A stretch of DNA of 64,000 bases from Janibacter limosus (GTDB lineage: Bacteria > Actinomycetota > Actinomycetes > Actinomycetales > Dermatophilaceae). The notes under the pieces are model-generated. The model was given only the letters and a program-made list of their open reading frames with translations. It was not told the DNA's origin and did not search any database. A program made the translations under genes and the position numbers. The stretch is taken from NCBI RefSeq assembly GCF_004295485.1, contig NZ_CP036164.1, forward strand, positions 2,418,001-2,482,000, in the 5' to 3' direction. This document shows positions 55,079 through 63,589 of this stretch, piece by piece. Every line of letters begins with the position of its first letter. Position 1 is the stretch's first letter.

Positions 55079-56503
55079 ATGCCTACGAAGTACGACCTCG
55101 CCATCATCGGATCGGGTGGCGGTGCGTTCGCCGCGGCGATCCGCGCGACCACGCTCGGCAAGTCAGTGGTGATGATCGAGCGCGGCACGCTCGGCGGGAC
55201 CTGCGTGAACACCGGGTGCGTGCCTTCGAAGGCGCTCATCGCCGCCGCCGAAGCGCGACACGTCGCCGCGGACGCCTCGGCCCAGTTCCCGGGGATCGCG
55301 ATGACCGCGGAGCAGGTGGACATGCCCGCCCTGATTGCCGGGAAGCAGTCGCTGGTCGAGTCGCTGCGCGGCGAGAAGTACGCCGACGTCGCCGACTCCT
55401 ACGGCTGGCCGGTGTGGCAAGGAGACGCCGCGTTCGCGGGCACCTTCGACGCGCCGATGCTGGAGGTCGCAGCCACCGACGGGACGGTCCAGGCGATCGA
55501 GGCGGAGCACTACCTGGTCGCCACGGGGTCTCGGCCGTGGGCTCCGCCGATCGACGGCCTGGACGAGGCGGGGTACCTGACGTCGACCACCGCGATGGAG
55601 CTGGACCAGGTCCCCGAGTCGCTGCTGGTGCTCGGCGGCGGCTACGTCGCCCTGGAGCAGGCGCAGCTGTTCGCGCGTCTCGGTTCCCAGGTCACCGTGC
55701 TGGCGCGGTCCCGGCTGGCGTCGAAGGAGGAGCCAGAGGTGTCCAGGACACTTCAGCAGGTGTTCGCCGACGAGGCGATCCGCGTGGTGCGCCGCGCGCT
55801 GCCCACCCGAGTGTCCCGGGAAGCAGCGACCGGGCAGGTGTTGGTGACCGCAGACGTGTCGGGCGGCGAGCAGGAGTTCCGCACCGACCAGGTCCTGGTG
55901 GCGCTCGGACGCCGCCCGGTCACCGACGGGCTGAATCTCGGCCCGGTCGGGGTGAAGACCGGCGGCTTCGGCGAGGTGGTCGTCTCCGACCGGATGCAGA
56001 CCTCCAACCCACGGATCTGGGCCGCGGGCGACGTGACGGGGCACCCCGAGTTCGTCTACGTCGCCGCCCACCACGGCACCCTGGTCGCCGAGAACGCCTT
56101 CGCTGAAGCCGACCGGGCGGTGGACTACGCCCGGCTGCCGAGAGTGACGTTCACCAGCCCGGCGATCGGGGCGGTCGGCATGACGGAGAAGGAGGTCGTC
56201 GCCTCGGGGATCCGCTGTGACTGCCGCGTCCTGCCCCTGCACCACGTGCCCCGCGCGCTGGTCAACCGCGACACCCGCGGCTTCATCAAGATCGTCGTGA
56301 ACGCCGACACGAGCGAGATCCTCGGCATGACCGCCGTCGCCAAGGACGCCGGGGAACTCGCCGCCGCAGGGGTCCACGTGCTCGGCAAGAAGGTCGCCGA
56401 GGTCGCCGACGCGTGGGCCCCCTACCTGACCATGGCTGAAGGCATCCGGATCGCCGCCAAGGCCTTCACCACCGACCCGTCGATGCTGTCGTGCTGTGCG
56501 TGA
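55079..56503 (+). CDS. merA: Mercuric reductase MerA (without N-terminal HMA domain)
   Basis: 474 residues, FAD-dependent disulfide oxidoreductase reducing Hg(II) to Hg(0) with NADPH. FAD motif IIGSGGGAFAAAI, redox pair GTCVNTGCVPSK, NAD(P) motif VLGGGYVALEQAQ, and the C-terminal pair in LSCCA that carries Hg(II) to the active site. The latter separates it from lipoamide or mycothione reductases. No merT, merP or merB is nearby. ATG 55079 has GGAG five bases upstream. Second inserted segment. Confidence 0.93.
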   Translation: MPTKYDLAIIGSGGGAFAAAIRATTLGKSVVMIERGTLGGTCVNTGCVPSKALIAAAEARHVAADASAQFPGIAMTAEQVDMPALIAGKQSLVESLRGEKYADVADSYGWPVWQGDAAFAGTFDAPMLEVAATDGTVQAIEAEHYLVATGSRPWAPPIDGLDEAGYLTSTTAMELDQVPESLLVLGGGYVALEQAQLFARLGSQVTVLARSRLASKEEPEVSRTLQQVFADEAIRVVRRALPTRVSREAATGQVLVTADVSGGEQEFRTDQVLVALGRRPVTDGLNLGPVGVKTGGFGEVVVSDRMQTSNPRIWAAGDVTGHPEFVYVAAHHGTLVAENAFAEADRAVDYARLPRVTFTSPAIGAVGMTEKEVVASGIRCDCRVLPLHHVPRALVNRDTRGFIKIVVNADTSEILGMTAVAKDAGELAAAGVHVLGKKVAEVADAWAPYLTMAEGIRIAAKAFTTDPSMLSCCA

Positions 56504-56533
56504 AGGCATGGCCTGAGCCAGCGAATGGACACC

Positions 56534-56587
56534 AGAGGTTGAAGCGCAGAACGGAACTCCACCGATTTCCGGCAGACACCAACCTCT
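56534..56587. repeat. ychF-end repeat, copy C, with inverted ends
   Basis: Contains GTTGAAGCG, a 7-bp insertion, then GGAACTCCACCGATTTCC and GGCAGACACCAACCTCT. The copy is bracketed by AGAGGTT at 56534-56540 and AACCTCT at 56581-56587, a perfect 7-bp inverted repeat, so the whole site could fold on itself. It separates merA from the remnant segment. Confidence 0.75.
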
Positions 56588-56687
56588 CAATGATCACCAC
56601 GCGCGACCGCGCAGGTCGACCTCGCCGTCCGGCCAGGAAGCAAGCCGGTCTCGGCCAACTTGCCTTCAGTCTGCTCGCTTCGCCGCG

Positions 56688-56921
56688 TCATCGATGGGCC
56701 TCCCGGCGGTGACCAGCAACCGTCTGAGACTCGAGCGCTTCGTACGGCGTCGTTTTCATCGCATCCCGAACCCGCGTCAGTTCGACGAACGCTGGCAGGT
56801 TAGGCCTTGCGCGCCTGGGGACGGCAACATTGATTCGTCGGGGATTCACATCAGCGAGGCCGAACAACGCCAGCACGGACTCGCCGTGCAGGTACGCGCC
56901 CTCACCAGCGCGCAGGAACGC
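56688..56921 (-). pseudogene. C-terminal remnant of an AbiEi-like antitoxin
   Basis: Minus-strand reading gives FLRAGEGAYLHGESVLALFG then LADVNPRRINVAVPRR and ELTRVRD, which resembles the middle of AbiEi-type type IV antitoxins. An in-frame TAG cuts the 5' side and the expected N-terminal helix-turn-helix and C-terminal part are missing. It abuts and slightly overlaps the broken VOC gene. Confidence 0.55.
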
Positions 56922-57192
56922 CTATCCACGTCGACCTTGTCCTCGACGGATACCGGCTCGGCCTCGCCACCGAAACCAGCACCCGCGATGACCACGGTCT
57001 CGACCCGGTCGCCGATGGTCGCGGGCAGCGGTGATCCTGTGGACTGACGACGTTCCCTCAGGCTACGAGCGACTCATCGAGCTCGGCGCAACGCCCGTCA
57101 AGTCGCCAGAGCCCTGGCTCGATCGTCTACTGATCGTCTGGGTCGAGGACCCGGACGGCCACCTGGTGCAGGTTGTCCAAGCCACGAGCTGA
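56915..57192 (+). pseudogene. Frameshifted VOC (glyoxalase-fold) gene remnant
   Basis: One frame gives GTPIHVDLVLDGYRLGLATE and DHGLDPVADGRGQR up to a TGA near 57031; the next frame continues VILWTDDVPSGYERLIELGA and PWLDRLLIVWVEDPDGHLVQ to the stop at 57192. Together they form most of a VOC-family protein, so a frameshift near 57030 and loss of the 5' end have inactivated it. It fills the third segment up to the ychF end. Confidence 0.75.
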
Positions 57193-57197
57193 CGAGA

Positions 57198-57240
57198 CGT
57201 TGAACCGAAACGCGACTACACGTTGAAGCGGAACTCCACC
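57198..57240. repeat. ychF-end repeat, copy D (authentic ychF 3' end) with a degenerate half-copy
   Basis: 57213-57240 contains the ychF stop and last codons and equals copy B over 28 bp. Just left of it, 57198-57212 reads ACGTTGAACCGAAAC, a weak copy of the same core. This is the chromosomal end of the insertion chain. Confidence 0.8.
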
Positions 57241-58301
57241 ACGTCGCCGTCGACCATGACGTACTCCTTGCCCTCCATGCGCACCTTGCCTGCAGCCTTG
57301 GCATCGGCCATCGAGCCCAGCGCGTCGAGGTCGTCGAAGGAGACGACCTCGGCCTTGATGAACCCTCGCTCGAAGTCGGTGTGGATGACGCCCGCCGCCT
57401 GGGGAGCCTTGTCCCCGCGGTGGATCGTCCACGCGCGCGACTCCTTGGGGCCGGCGGTGAGGTAGGTCTGCAGACCGAGGGTGTTGAAGCCCTTGCGCGC
57501 GAGCTGGTCCAGGCCCGGCTCGTCGATGCCCACGGACTCGAGCAGCTCGCGCGCCTCGTCGTCCTCGAGCTCGGCGACCTCGGACTCGAGCTTGGCGTTG
57601 AGGAAGATCGCCTCGGCCGGCTCGACGAGCGCCTGCATGCGCTCCTGCAGGTCGGTGTCGGTCAGCTGGTCCTCGTCGACGTTGAAGACGTAGATGAAGG
57701 GCTTGGTGGTGAGCAGACCCAGCCCCGCGGCCAGCTCCATGTCGACCCCGGCGGCCGCTCCCTTCGCAGAGAGGGTGTCGCCTGCCTCGAGCACCTCGCG
57801 GGCGGCGACGGCCGTGTCGAGGACGGCCTTGTCGATCTTCTTGCCCTTGAGCTCCTTCTCGAGCCGCGGGATGGCGCTCTCGAGGGTCTGCAGGTCAGCG
57901 AGGACGAGCTCGGTGTTGATGGTCTCCATGTCGGAGGCCGGGTCGATGCGGCCGTCGACGTGGGTCACGTCGTCGTCGACGAAGGCGCGCACCACCTGGC
58001 AGATCGCGTCCGACTCGCGGATGTTGGCGAGGAACTTGTTGCCCAGCCCCTCCCCTTCGCTCGCACCGCGGACGATGCCGGCGATGTCGACGAAGGAGAC
58101 CGTCGCGGGGAGGATCTTCTCGCTCCCGAAGATCTCGGCGAGCCGCTTCAGCCGGACGTCCGGCAGCGGGACGACGCCGACATTGGGCTCGATGGTCGCG
58201 AAGGGGTAGTTCGCGGCCAGGACGTTGTTCTTGGTCAGGGCGTTGAACATCGTCGACTTGCCGACGTTGGGGAGCCCGACGATTCCGATGGAGAGTGCCA
58301 C
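57216..58301 (-). CDS. ychF: Ribosome-associated ATPase YchF/EngD
   Basis: 361 residues, an OBG-family P-loop protein that prefers [12 protein letters not shown] at the N-terminus, [17 protein letters not shown] and FNVDEDQ in place of the G4 NKxD are characteristic, and the C-terminal TGS domain ends [15 protein letters not shown] start. The last codons serve as the apparent attachment site for the adjacent insertions and remain intact. Confidence 0.95.
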   Translation of the reverse strand: MALSIGIVGLPNVGKSTMFNALTKNNVLAANYPFATIEPNVGVVPLPDVRLKRLAEIFGSEKILPATVSFVDIAGIVRGASEGEGLGNKFLANIRESDAICQVVRAFVDDDVTHVDGRIDPASDMETINTELVLADLQTLESAIPRLEKELKGKKIDKAVLDTAVAAREVLEAGDTLSAKGAAAGVDMELAAGLGLLTTKPFIYVFNVDEDQLTDTDLQERMQALVEPAEAIFLNAKLESEVAELEDDEARELLESVGIDEPGLDQLARKGFNTLGLQTYLTAGPKESRAWTIHRGDKAPQAAGVIHTDFERGFIKAEVVSFDDLDALGSMADAKAAGKVRMEGKEYVMVDGDVVEFRFNV

Positions 58302-58313
58302 GGGGACAAGAGT

Positions 58314-58607
58314 CTAACCGGGCGAAGGGGGATCCCCGCCCCGGTCCCCGGCGGCCACCCAGCGACGGAGCAGGTGGCGCAACGACCACCAGATCGCGAC
58401 GAAGAGCACGAGCAGCCCGAGGAGGCGCCACCACGATCCACCGGAGGTGGCGAGCACGGGGACGTAGAGCAGGGTGCACAGCACCGGGACCGCGGCGAAG
58501 ACCAGCGCGAAGTCCTTGATCGTCTCGCGACCCCACATCGACCAGAGCATGACCCGGCTGGTCGGCCGACGGCGCGGCAGCCGCAGGTCGTCGAGGGGGT
58601 CGCTCAC
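58314..58607 (-). CDS. Small membrane protein of unknown function
   Basis: 97 residues. Two hydrophobic spans (about 32-53 and 60-78) between a basic N-terminus and a Gly/Pro-rich C-terminus. The start overlaps the NUDIX gene by 4 bp, so it is probably expressed with it. No named family was recognised. Confidence 0.65.
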   Translation of the reverse strand: MSDPLDDLRLPRRRPTSRVMLWSMWGRETIKDFALVFAAVPVLCTLLYVPVLATSGGSWWRLLGLLVLFVAIWWSLRHLLRRWVAAGDRGGDPPSPG

Positions 58608-59179
58608 GGCCCCTCAGCGGCAGTCGGGCCCTGTGGGTCCGCGGAGTTCTCGAGGTACACCGTGCCCTCGACGCGGGCGAGGACCTCGGCGACCATGCGG
58701 GCGGTGTAGGGCGCGACCCGCTCGGCGACCGTCGCTGCGTCGGCCCAGTGGACCGCCTTGATCTCGCGGGCCTCGAGCGAAGCCCTCTCGAGGAAGTCCT
58801 CCGGGACGTGGCCGAGGTCGAAGAGGCAGAGCAGCGCGTCGTCCCACCCGCGGTAGGGCGGCAGCCAGTTGACCGCGAGCAGGCTGCGGACAGCGACGTC
58901 GAGGCCGAGCTCCTCCTTGACCTCACGCACGACGCAGTGGGCAGGCGACTCCCCCGGGTCGACGATGCCGCCGGGCAGGTCCCAGTCCTTCTTGTACGTC
59001 AGCTCGCACAGGGCGATGCGGTCGCCGTCGGTGCGCAGGATCCCCTGGGCGATGAGGCGCTTGCGGGGCATCCGGGCGTTGAGGATCTTGTTGAAGGCGA
59101 GGCGCCCCGCCTCGGTCGCGAGGTTGGGCCGAGTCGTGGAGGCCTTGACCTGGTCCTCGGTGGGCTCGTCGCTCGTCAT
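58604..59179 (-). CDS. NUDIX hydrolase
   Basis: 191 residues. The NUDIX box GGIVDPGESPAHCVVREVKEELG matches G-x5-E-x7-R-E-U-x-E-E-x-G. It hydrolyses a nucleoside diphosphate linked to another group; which one is unknown. ATG 59179 chosen as the first start close to the conserved region. Confidence 0.85.
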   Translation of the reverse strand: MTSDEPTEDQVKASTTRPNLATEAGRLAFNKILNARMPRKRLIAQGILRTDGDRIALCELTYKKDWDLPGGIVDPGESPAHCVVREVKEELGLDVAVRSLLAVNWLPPYRGWDDALLCLFDLGHVPEDFLERASLEAREIKAVHWADAATVAERVAPYTARMVAEVLARVEGTVYLENSADPQGPTAAEGP

Positions 59180-59262
59180 GGCCTCGAGGCTATCCGTCAG
59201 CGCTGTCAGTGGTCGACGAGAGGATGAGTCATGGGTCGTCAATGAGGACGAAGGGGGATGAC

Positions 59263-61284
59263 ATGGACGTCATCGAATCGGAGCGGGACACCGCGAGGGA
59301 CACGGATCGGTGGACGGAGCCGTGCACGGACAGGTTCGCCGGGTGCCCAGCGCCCGACGACGAGGTCGAAGGGGTGCTGGGCCACGTACTCCGCCTCGTG
59401 CAGCATGCGCGTGACACGACGATGGCCTCCGCCGCGTCCCGTGATGATGCGCAGCTCGAGGGCGGCTTGCGGGCCACGGAGACGGCCCGTCGCGCCGTCG
59501 ACGCGTTGGAGCTGGCCCTCGTTGCCGAGGTCAACCGACGGGGCGAGGAGCGCGGCGCCGACGGTCTCTATCGCGATCGTCGACTGGCCGAGGGGCAGGT
59601 GGCCGACATGGCACCCGATGCGGTGGCGCTGGCGATCGGCGTGGGACCGACGGAGGCCGCTCGGCGATGCGATCTGGCCGCCCGCGCCTCCACCGACCTG
59701 GCCGATCTGACCGCCCTCCTCGCGAGCGGTCGCGTGAGCCGCCGAGCCTTGGAGCAGGTGCGCAAGCACACGCGGGACACGGACCCGGAGACGACGCAGG
59801 CCATGGTCGAGCACCTGCTCGGCGAGCGACGTGGGCAGCCCGGCTCCATCCGCATCACCGGGATGGAGCCTCATGAGGTCGCCAAGACCTGTCGTCGGTT
59901 GATCAACCGCCTCGAGCCCGAGCTCATGCAGGCGCGCGCGGATGCCAATCGCGCCACCCGACTCGACGTCCGCTCGGAGCCGGGGCCGGTCGGCACCAGT
60001 TATCTGACGGCGACCCTGCCGAGCGAGATGGCTGCGGCTCTCAAGGCGGCCGTCGACGCGGCTGCCAAGCCCCACCTCGAGGCGGACCCGTCGATGCCGG
60101 TCGGCACCGCTCGGGCGCTCGGTCTGGCCGACCTCGCACTCTGCGGCGTCGAGGTGTCGGCAGAGGTCCGGCTGGGCATCCCGGTGATCGCCTCGGCGGC
60201 GTCGCGACTGACCTTCGCTCCCGTGCGGCCGAGCTGCCCCGGCTTCAGAGGGACGTCCACCGGACCGCGCGACATGACCGATGCCGAGGTCCGCGAGCTG
60301 CTCGCCGACGACGTCGAGTACGAGCGGGCGACGACGGAGACCGTCCGGATCGTCGCCGGAACGGGCCCGGACGAGGTGGACGTGCTGTCGGAGGAGTGGC
60401 TCCCTGACGTCACCACGCAGGTCCGCGCGGGCGAAGGGGGCGACGCCCCGTGGGTCTCGGGGACGACCATCCCAGGGGTCGGTTTCGTCCCGCCGGACGT
60501 GGTGGCGGCGATCATCGGCCGCCTCGACACCAAGGTGGGCCGGGCCCTGCTCGATGCCCGCACCGGCACGCTCCTCGAGACGTCGACCTCCAGCTACGCG
60601 ATCCCCAAGGCGCAGCGTGAGTTCGTCGCCGCCCGTGACGGGAAGTGCCGGATGCGGGGCTGCGATCGGCCTGCGCTCTCGACCCGCCTGGGGTGGCAGG
60701 CCGACGTGGACCATGCGATCCCGTGGCCGGATGGCGACACCAGCCCGTGCAACCTGTCGGACCTGTGCCGACACCACCACCTGGTCAAGCACTCCCGTCG
60801 GTGGACCCACCGGCTCGATGCCAACGGATCCACCGAATGGGTCACGCCAGGAGGCACCGTGGCCTTCACCTTCCCCGTCCACGCGGTCGACGACGATGGT
60901 GATCACCCTTCGTCCCCATCCACGGGGACCAACGAGCCGAGGACCTCCCTTCGTCCCCGGCCACGGGGACCAACGAGCCGGCAGACCTCCCATCGTCCCC
61001 GGCCACGGGGACCAACGAGCCGAGCGGCCCCCCTTCGTCCCCATCCACGGGGACCAACGAGCTCACGACTGATGAGCTGCCGCCCTTCTGACCCACGCTG
61101 TCGGTACTGGCTGGTTGTCTGGAGCCATGGACATCACGAGCCTGCTCATCGGACTCCTGGTCGGCGCCCTCTTCGCAGGGGTGGTCGCCTGGCTGGCGGG
61201 CCGCGCCGAGGTCGCCGGTCTGCGCGCCGAGCGCGACGGCCTGCGCGAGCGGCTCGAGGACCACGAGATCGCGACCGAGGATGA
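59263..61284 (+). CDS. DUF222/HNH endonuclease-like protein, 3' end frameshifted
   Basis: Residues ~20-400 are a DUF222 (13E12 repeat) domain; residues ~445-510 are an HNH domain with CRMRGCDRPAL and DVDHAIPWPDGD, PCNLSDLCRHHHLVKH. Start ATG 59263 has AAGGGGG upstream. After the HNH domain the gene enters a 42-bp tandem repeat. The first unit is one base short, so the frame shifts and runs as an Arg-rich tail to 61284, overlapping rmuC by 158 bp. Restoring one base gives 14-residue PSSPATGTNEP-type repeats ending ELPPF at a stop at 61091. Such genes are abundant in actinobacteria and possibly mobile; their function is unclear. Confidence 0.8.
   Translation: MDVIESERDTARDTDRWTEPCTDRFAGCPAPDDEVEGVLGHVLRLVQHARDTTMASAASRDDAQLEGGLRATETARRAVDALELALVAEVNRRGEERGADGLYRDRRLAEGQVADMAPDAVALAIGVGPTEAARRCDLAARASTDLADLTALLASGRVSRRALEQVRKHTRDTDPETTQAMVEHLLGERRGQPGSIRITGMEPHEVAKTCRRLINRLEPELMQARADANRATRLDVRSEPGPVGTSYLTATLPSEMAAALKAAVDAAAKPHLEADPSMPVGTARALGLADLALCGVEVSAEVRLGIPVIASAASRLTFAPVRPSCPGFRGTSTGPRDMTDAEVRELLADDVEYERATTETVRIVAGTGPDEVDVLSEEWLPDVTTQVRAGEGGDAPWVSGTTIPGVGFVPPDVVAAIIGRLDTKVGRALLDARTGTLLETSTSSYAIPKAQREFVAARDGKCRMRGCDRPALSTRLGWQADVDHAIPWPDGDTSPCNLSDLCRHHHLVKHSRRWTHRLDANGSTEWVTPGGTVAFTFPVHAVDDDGDHPSSPSTGTNEPRTSLRPRPRGPTSRQTSHRPRPRGPTSRAAPLRPHPRGPTSSRLMSCRPSDPRCRYWLVVWSHGHHEPAHRTPGRRPLRRGGRLAGGPRRGRRSARRARRPARAARGPRDRDRG
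60908..61071. repeat. Tandem repeat, 4 units of 41-42 bp, each with a GTCCCC/GGGGAC hairpin
   Basis: Units start at 60908, 60949, 60991 and 61033 (spacing 41, 42, 42). Each holds CGTCCCC-(A/G)-(T/G)-CCAC-GGGGACCAACGAGC, with an internal 6-bp stem and 6-base loop. The short first unit shifts the reading frame of the HNH gene. Confidence 0.9.
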
Positions 61285-62335
61285 CGACCGGACCGCCGCC
61301 GCGCTCGTGCCCCTCGGCGAGACCCTGCGCCGGGTCTCGGCCAAGGTCGAGCAGCTCGAGCGCGACCGGGTGAGCCAGTACGCCTCGGTGCGTGACGCGC
61401 TGGGCCGCGTGGAGGACTCGACGACCCGTGTGGGGCGCGAGGCATCATCACTGGCCTCGTCCCTGCGCATCTCCTCCGTGCGCGGGGCCTGGGGCGAGGT
61501 GCAGCTGCGCCGGGTGCTCGAGGTGTCCGGCATGCTCGCCCGCTGCGACTTCGACGAGCAGGCACGTGGCGAGGCCTCCACCGGACGCGACGTGCGTCCC
61601 GACGTCGTCGTCAACCTGCCCGGCGGCAAGCACCTCGTCATCGACGCCAAGGCACCGATGAGTCACTGGCTGCAGGCCCAGGCCGAGGAGATCGACCCGT
61701 CCGAGCACGACCGTCTGCTCGAGGCGCACGCTGCCTCCCTCCGCTCGCACGCGACGACCTTGGCGGGCAAGGCCTACTGGACCGCCTTCGACCCCTCCCC
61801 CGAGATGGTCGTGTGCTTCGTCCCGTCCGACGCGACGCTGGCGTCCGCCCTCTCCCGCGCGCCCGGGCTGCACGAGGAGGCGATGGCCGAGCGGGTCGTG
61901 ATCGCCTCCCCCGGCACCTTGCTCGCCCTGCTGCGCACCGTGGCCTACGCCTGGCAGCAGGAGTCCGTGACCCGCGACGCCCAGGAGCTGCTCACCATCG
62001 GACGCGAGCTCTACGAGAGGTTGGGGACGCTCGGCGAGCACGCCACCCGGATGGGCCGCTCGCTGCAGCGCTCCGTCGAGGACTACAACCGCCTCGTCGG
62101 CTCGCTCGAGTCCCGTGTGCTCGTCAGCGCCCGACGGATGAGCGAGATCGGGATCAGCCCCGACGAGCTGGAGGAGGTGGCTCCCGTGACGACCGCTCCT
62201 CGGCCGCTCACCGCGCCCGAGCTCCTCGACACCATCGCCGCCGACCACGCCCGGCCCGAGCTCGATCTCGGGCTGACACGTCAACCTCATCAGGAGCAGG
62301 ATGGCCAGCATCCCCGACGCGAGGAGGCGTCATGA
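61127..62335 (+). CDS. rmuC: DNA recombination protein RmuC
   Basis: 402 residues. One N-terminal membrane span (LLIGLLVGALFAGVVAWLAG), a coiled-coil stretch to about residue 75, then the RmuC domain with a restriction-endonuclease-like core (RPDVVVNLPGGKHLVIDAKAP). RmuC limits inversions in E. coli; its molecular action is not settled. Start ATG 61127; the stop overlaps the next gene (ATGA). Confidence 0.9.
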   Translation: MDITSLLIGLLVGALFAGVVAWLAGRAEVAGLRAERDGLRERLEDHEIATEDDDRTAAALVPLGETLRRVSAKVEQLERDRVSQYASVRDALGRVEDSTTRVGREASSLASSLRISSVRGAWGEVQLRRVLEVSGMLARCDFDEQARGEASTGRDVRPDVVVNLPGGKHLVIDAKAPMSHWLQAQAEEIDPSEHDRLLEAHAASLRSHATTLAGKAYWTAFDPSPEMVVCFVPSDATLASALSRAPGLHEEAMAERVVIASPGTLLALLRTVAYAWQQESVTRDAQELLTIGRELYERLGTLGEHATRMGRSLQRSVEDYNRLVGSLESRVLVSARRMSEIGISPDELEEVAPVTTAPRPLTAPELLDTIAADHARPELDLGLTRQPHQEQDGQHPRREEAS

Positions 62336-62955
62336 GCCAGACATCCGACACCGAACGCGGCACCGAGCCCGGGACCGCTTCCCAGGGACCCGGAGCGGCT
62401 GCCGAGCGCCCGCCCTCATGGGAGCCGCCACTGGCCGGTACTGACGCCGAGCAGATCGTAGCGGCGCTCGACCGGCAGCGCGCCACCTTCCGGTGGAAGG
62501 CCGACGGCCTCGACGCCGCGGGCCTGGGGTCACGCTTCGGCGCCTCACGGCTGACGCTCGGCGGTCTGCTCATGCACCTCGCCCTCGTCGAGGACTACTA
62601 CTCCAGCACCCGCCTGTCCGGCACGCCCCTCGACTCCCGCTGGGACGAGGTCGTCGCCGACGAGGACTCCGACTTCACCCCGAGGGAGTCGCCCGAGGAG
62701 CTCTACGCGCTCTACGACGAGGTGGTCGGTGCGGCCCGACGCCGCTACGCAGCCGCCCTCGCCGACGGTGGTCTCGACCAATCGGTGCACATGGGCATCC
62801 CCGAGGTGGGTCACGCCAACCTGCGCCGGCTGCTGCTCGACCTCCTCGAGGAGTACGGCCGGCACACCGGTCACGCCGACCTGCTGCGCGAGGCCGTCGA
62901 CGGGCGCGTGGGCGAGGACCCCGACGAGGAGTGGGTCACCCCCTGGGACCGATGA
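62332..62955 (+). CDS. DinB family protein (DUF664)
   Basis: 207 residues. A disordered ~35-residue N-terminus precedes the DinB fold, with LLMHLALVEDYYSS and EEYGRHTGHADLLREAVDG supplying the metal-site histidines. It may be a mycothiol-dependent transferase, as for some actinobacterial DinB proteins; that is unproven here. Coupled to rmuC by ATGA overlap. Confidence 0.78.
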   Translation: MSQTSDTERGTEPGTASQGPGAAAERPPSWEPPLAGTDAEQIVAALDRQRATFRWKADGLDAAGLGSRFGASRLTLGGLLMHLALVEDYYSSTRLSGTPLDSRWDEVVADEDSDFTPRESPEELYALYDEVVGAARRRYAAALADGGLDQSVHMGIPEVGHANLRRLLLDLLEEYGRHTGHADLLREAVDGRVGEDPDEEWVTPWDR

Positions 62956-63039
62956 GTCCCCCGTGCGTGGGCGCTCCGGCTCCCAACCCCCACAGGGCAG
63001 CCCCTCCGTGAGGCCGCGAGCGTGCGCCATGATCGACGC

Positions 63040-63510
63040 ATGACGCAGGAGATGCCATCACCGGCCAGCTGGTACTTCGAGGACTTCGCCGTGGGTCAGG
63101 TCTTCCGCACCCAGGGCCGCACCATCACGGAGAGCGACATCGTGAGCTTCGCCGGGTGGAGCTGGGACACCAACCCGGTGCACACCGACGCAGTCAGCGC
63201 CGCCGGCGGGCGATTCGGCGAGCCGATCGCCCACGGTGTCCTGGGCCTCTCCGTCGCGATGGGTCTGCTCTCCCGCTTGGGCATCTTCGAGGCCTGCTCG
63301 ATCGCCCTACTCGGCATCGACGGCTGGCGGTTCGAGGCTCCCGTGGTCGTCGGCGACACAGTCCGGTGCACCGTCACCATCACCGGGGCCCGGGCCACGA
63401 GCAAGGGCGACGCCGGCATCCTCGAGCGTGACCTCGTGCTCACCAACCAGGACGACGTGGTCGTCCAGCGCGGCAGCATCGGCCTGATGGTCGCGCGCCG
63501 CCAGGCCTGA
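63040..63510 (+). CDS. MaoC-like dehydratase (hotdog fold)
   Basis: 156 residues. SWDTNPVHTDAVSA holds the Asp-x4-His pair of (R)-specific enoyl-CoA hydratases, and IAHGVLGLSVAMGLLSRLG is the hydratase central helix. It likely hydrates an enoyl-CoA. ATG 63040 was preferred over GTG 63022 since the family starts close to it. Confidence 0.82.
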   Translation: MTQEMPSPASWYFEDFAVGQVFRTQGRTITESDIVSFAGWSWDTNPVHTDAVSAAGGRFGEPIAHGVLGLSVAMGLLSRLGIFEACSIALLGIDGWRFEAPVVVGDTVRCTVTITGARATSKGDAGILERDLVLTNQDDVVVQRGSIGLMVARRQA

Positions 63511-63589
63511 CCTCACCCCACGCGCCTCGCGCCTCAACCCTCCCGCTCGACCCGTCACACCTCGCGCCTCGCGTCTCATCCCCCGCCCC

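Larger units (their letters stand above)
52933..57240. mobile_element. Chain of small insertions stacked at the 3' end of ychF
   Basis: The last bases of ychF (GTTGAAGCGGAACTCCACC on the plus strand) recur at 52933-52957, in altered form at 54456-54486, exactly at 54511-54538, in altered form at 56534-56587, and at the true ychF end at 57213-57240. The copies face the same way and divide the stretch into segments. These carry an LLM monooxygenase, a merR-merA module, and an AbiEi remnant plus a broken VOC gene. The pattern fits repeated site-specific insertion into the ychF 3' end that restores the stop each time. No recombinase gene lies inside. Confidence 0.7.

Noticed and set aside
55079..56503. 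A full mercury operon (merT, merP, merB)
   Set aside because: Only merR and merA are present; flanking sequence is repeat copies and remnants with no transporter or lyase gene.
56797..56805. AGGTTAGGC, an exact half of the iron-box consensus
   Set aside because: The other half is absent, and it lies inside an antitoxin remnant with no downstream iron gene.
59263..61284. The DUF222/HNH gene as a group II intron or homing endonuclease
   Set aside because: There is no intron structure, reverse transcriptase or interrupted host gene; stand-alone DUF222/HNH genes are common in actinobacteria.
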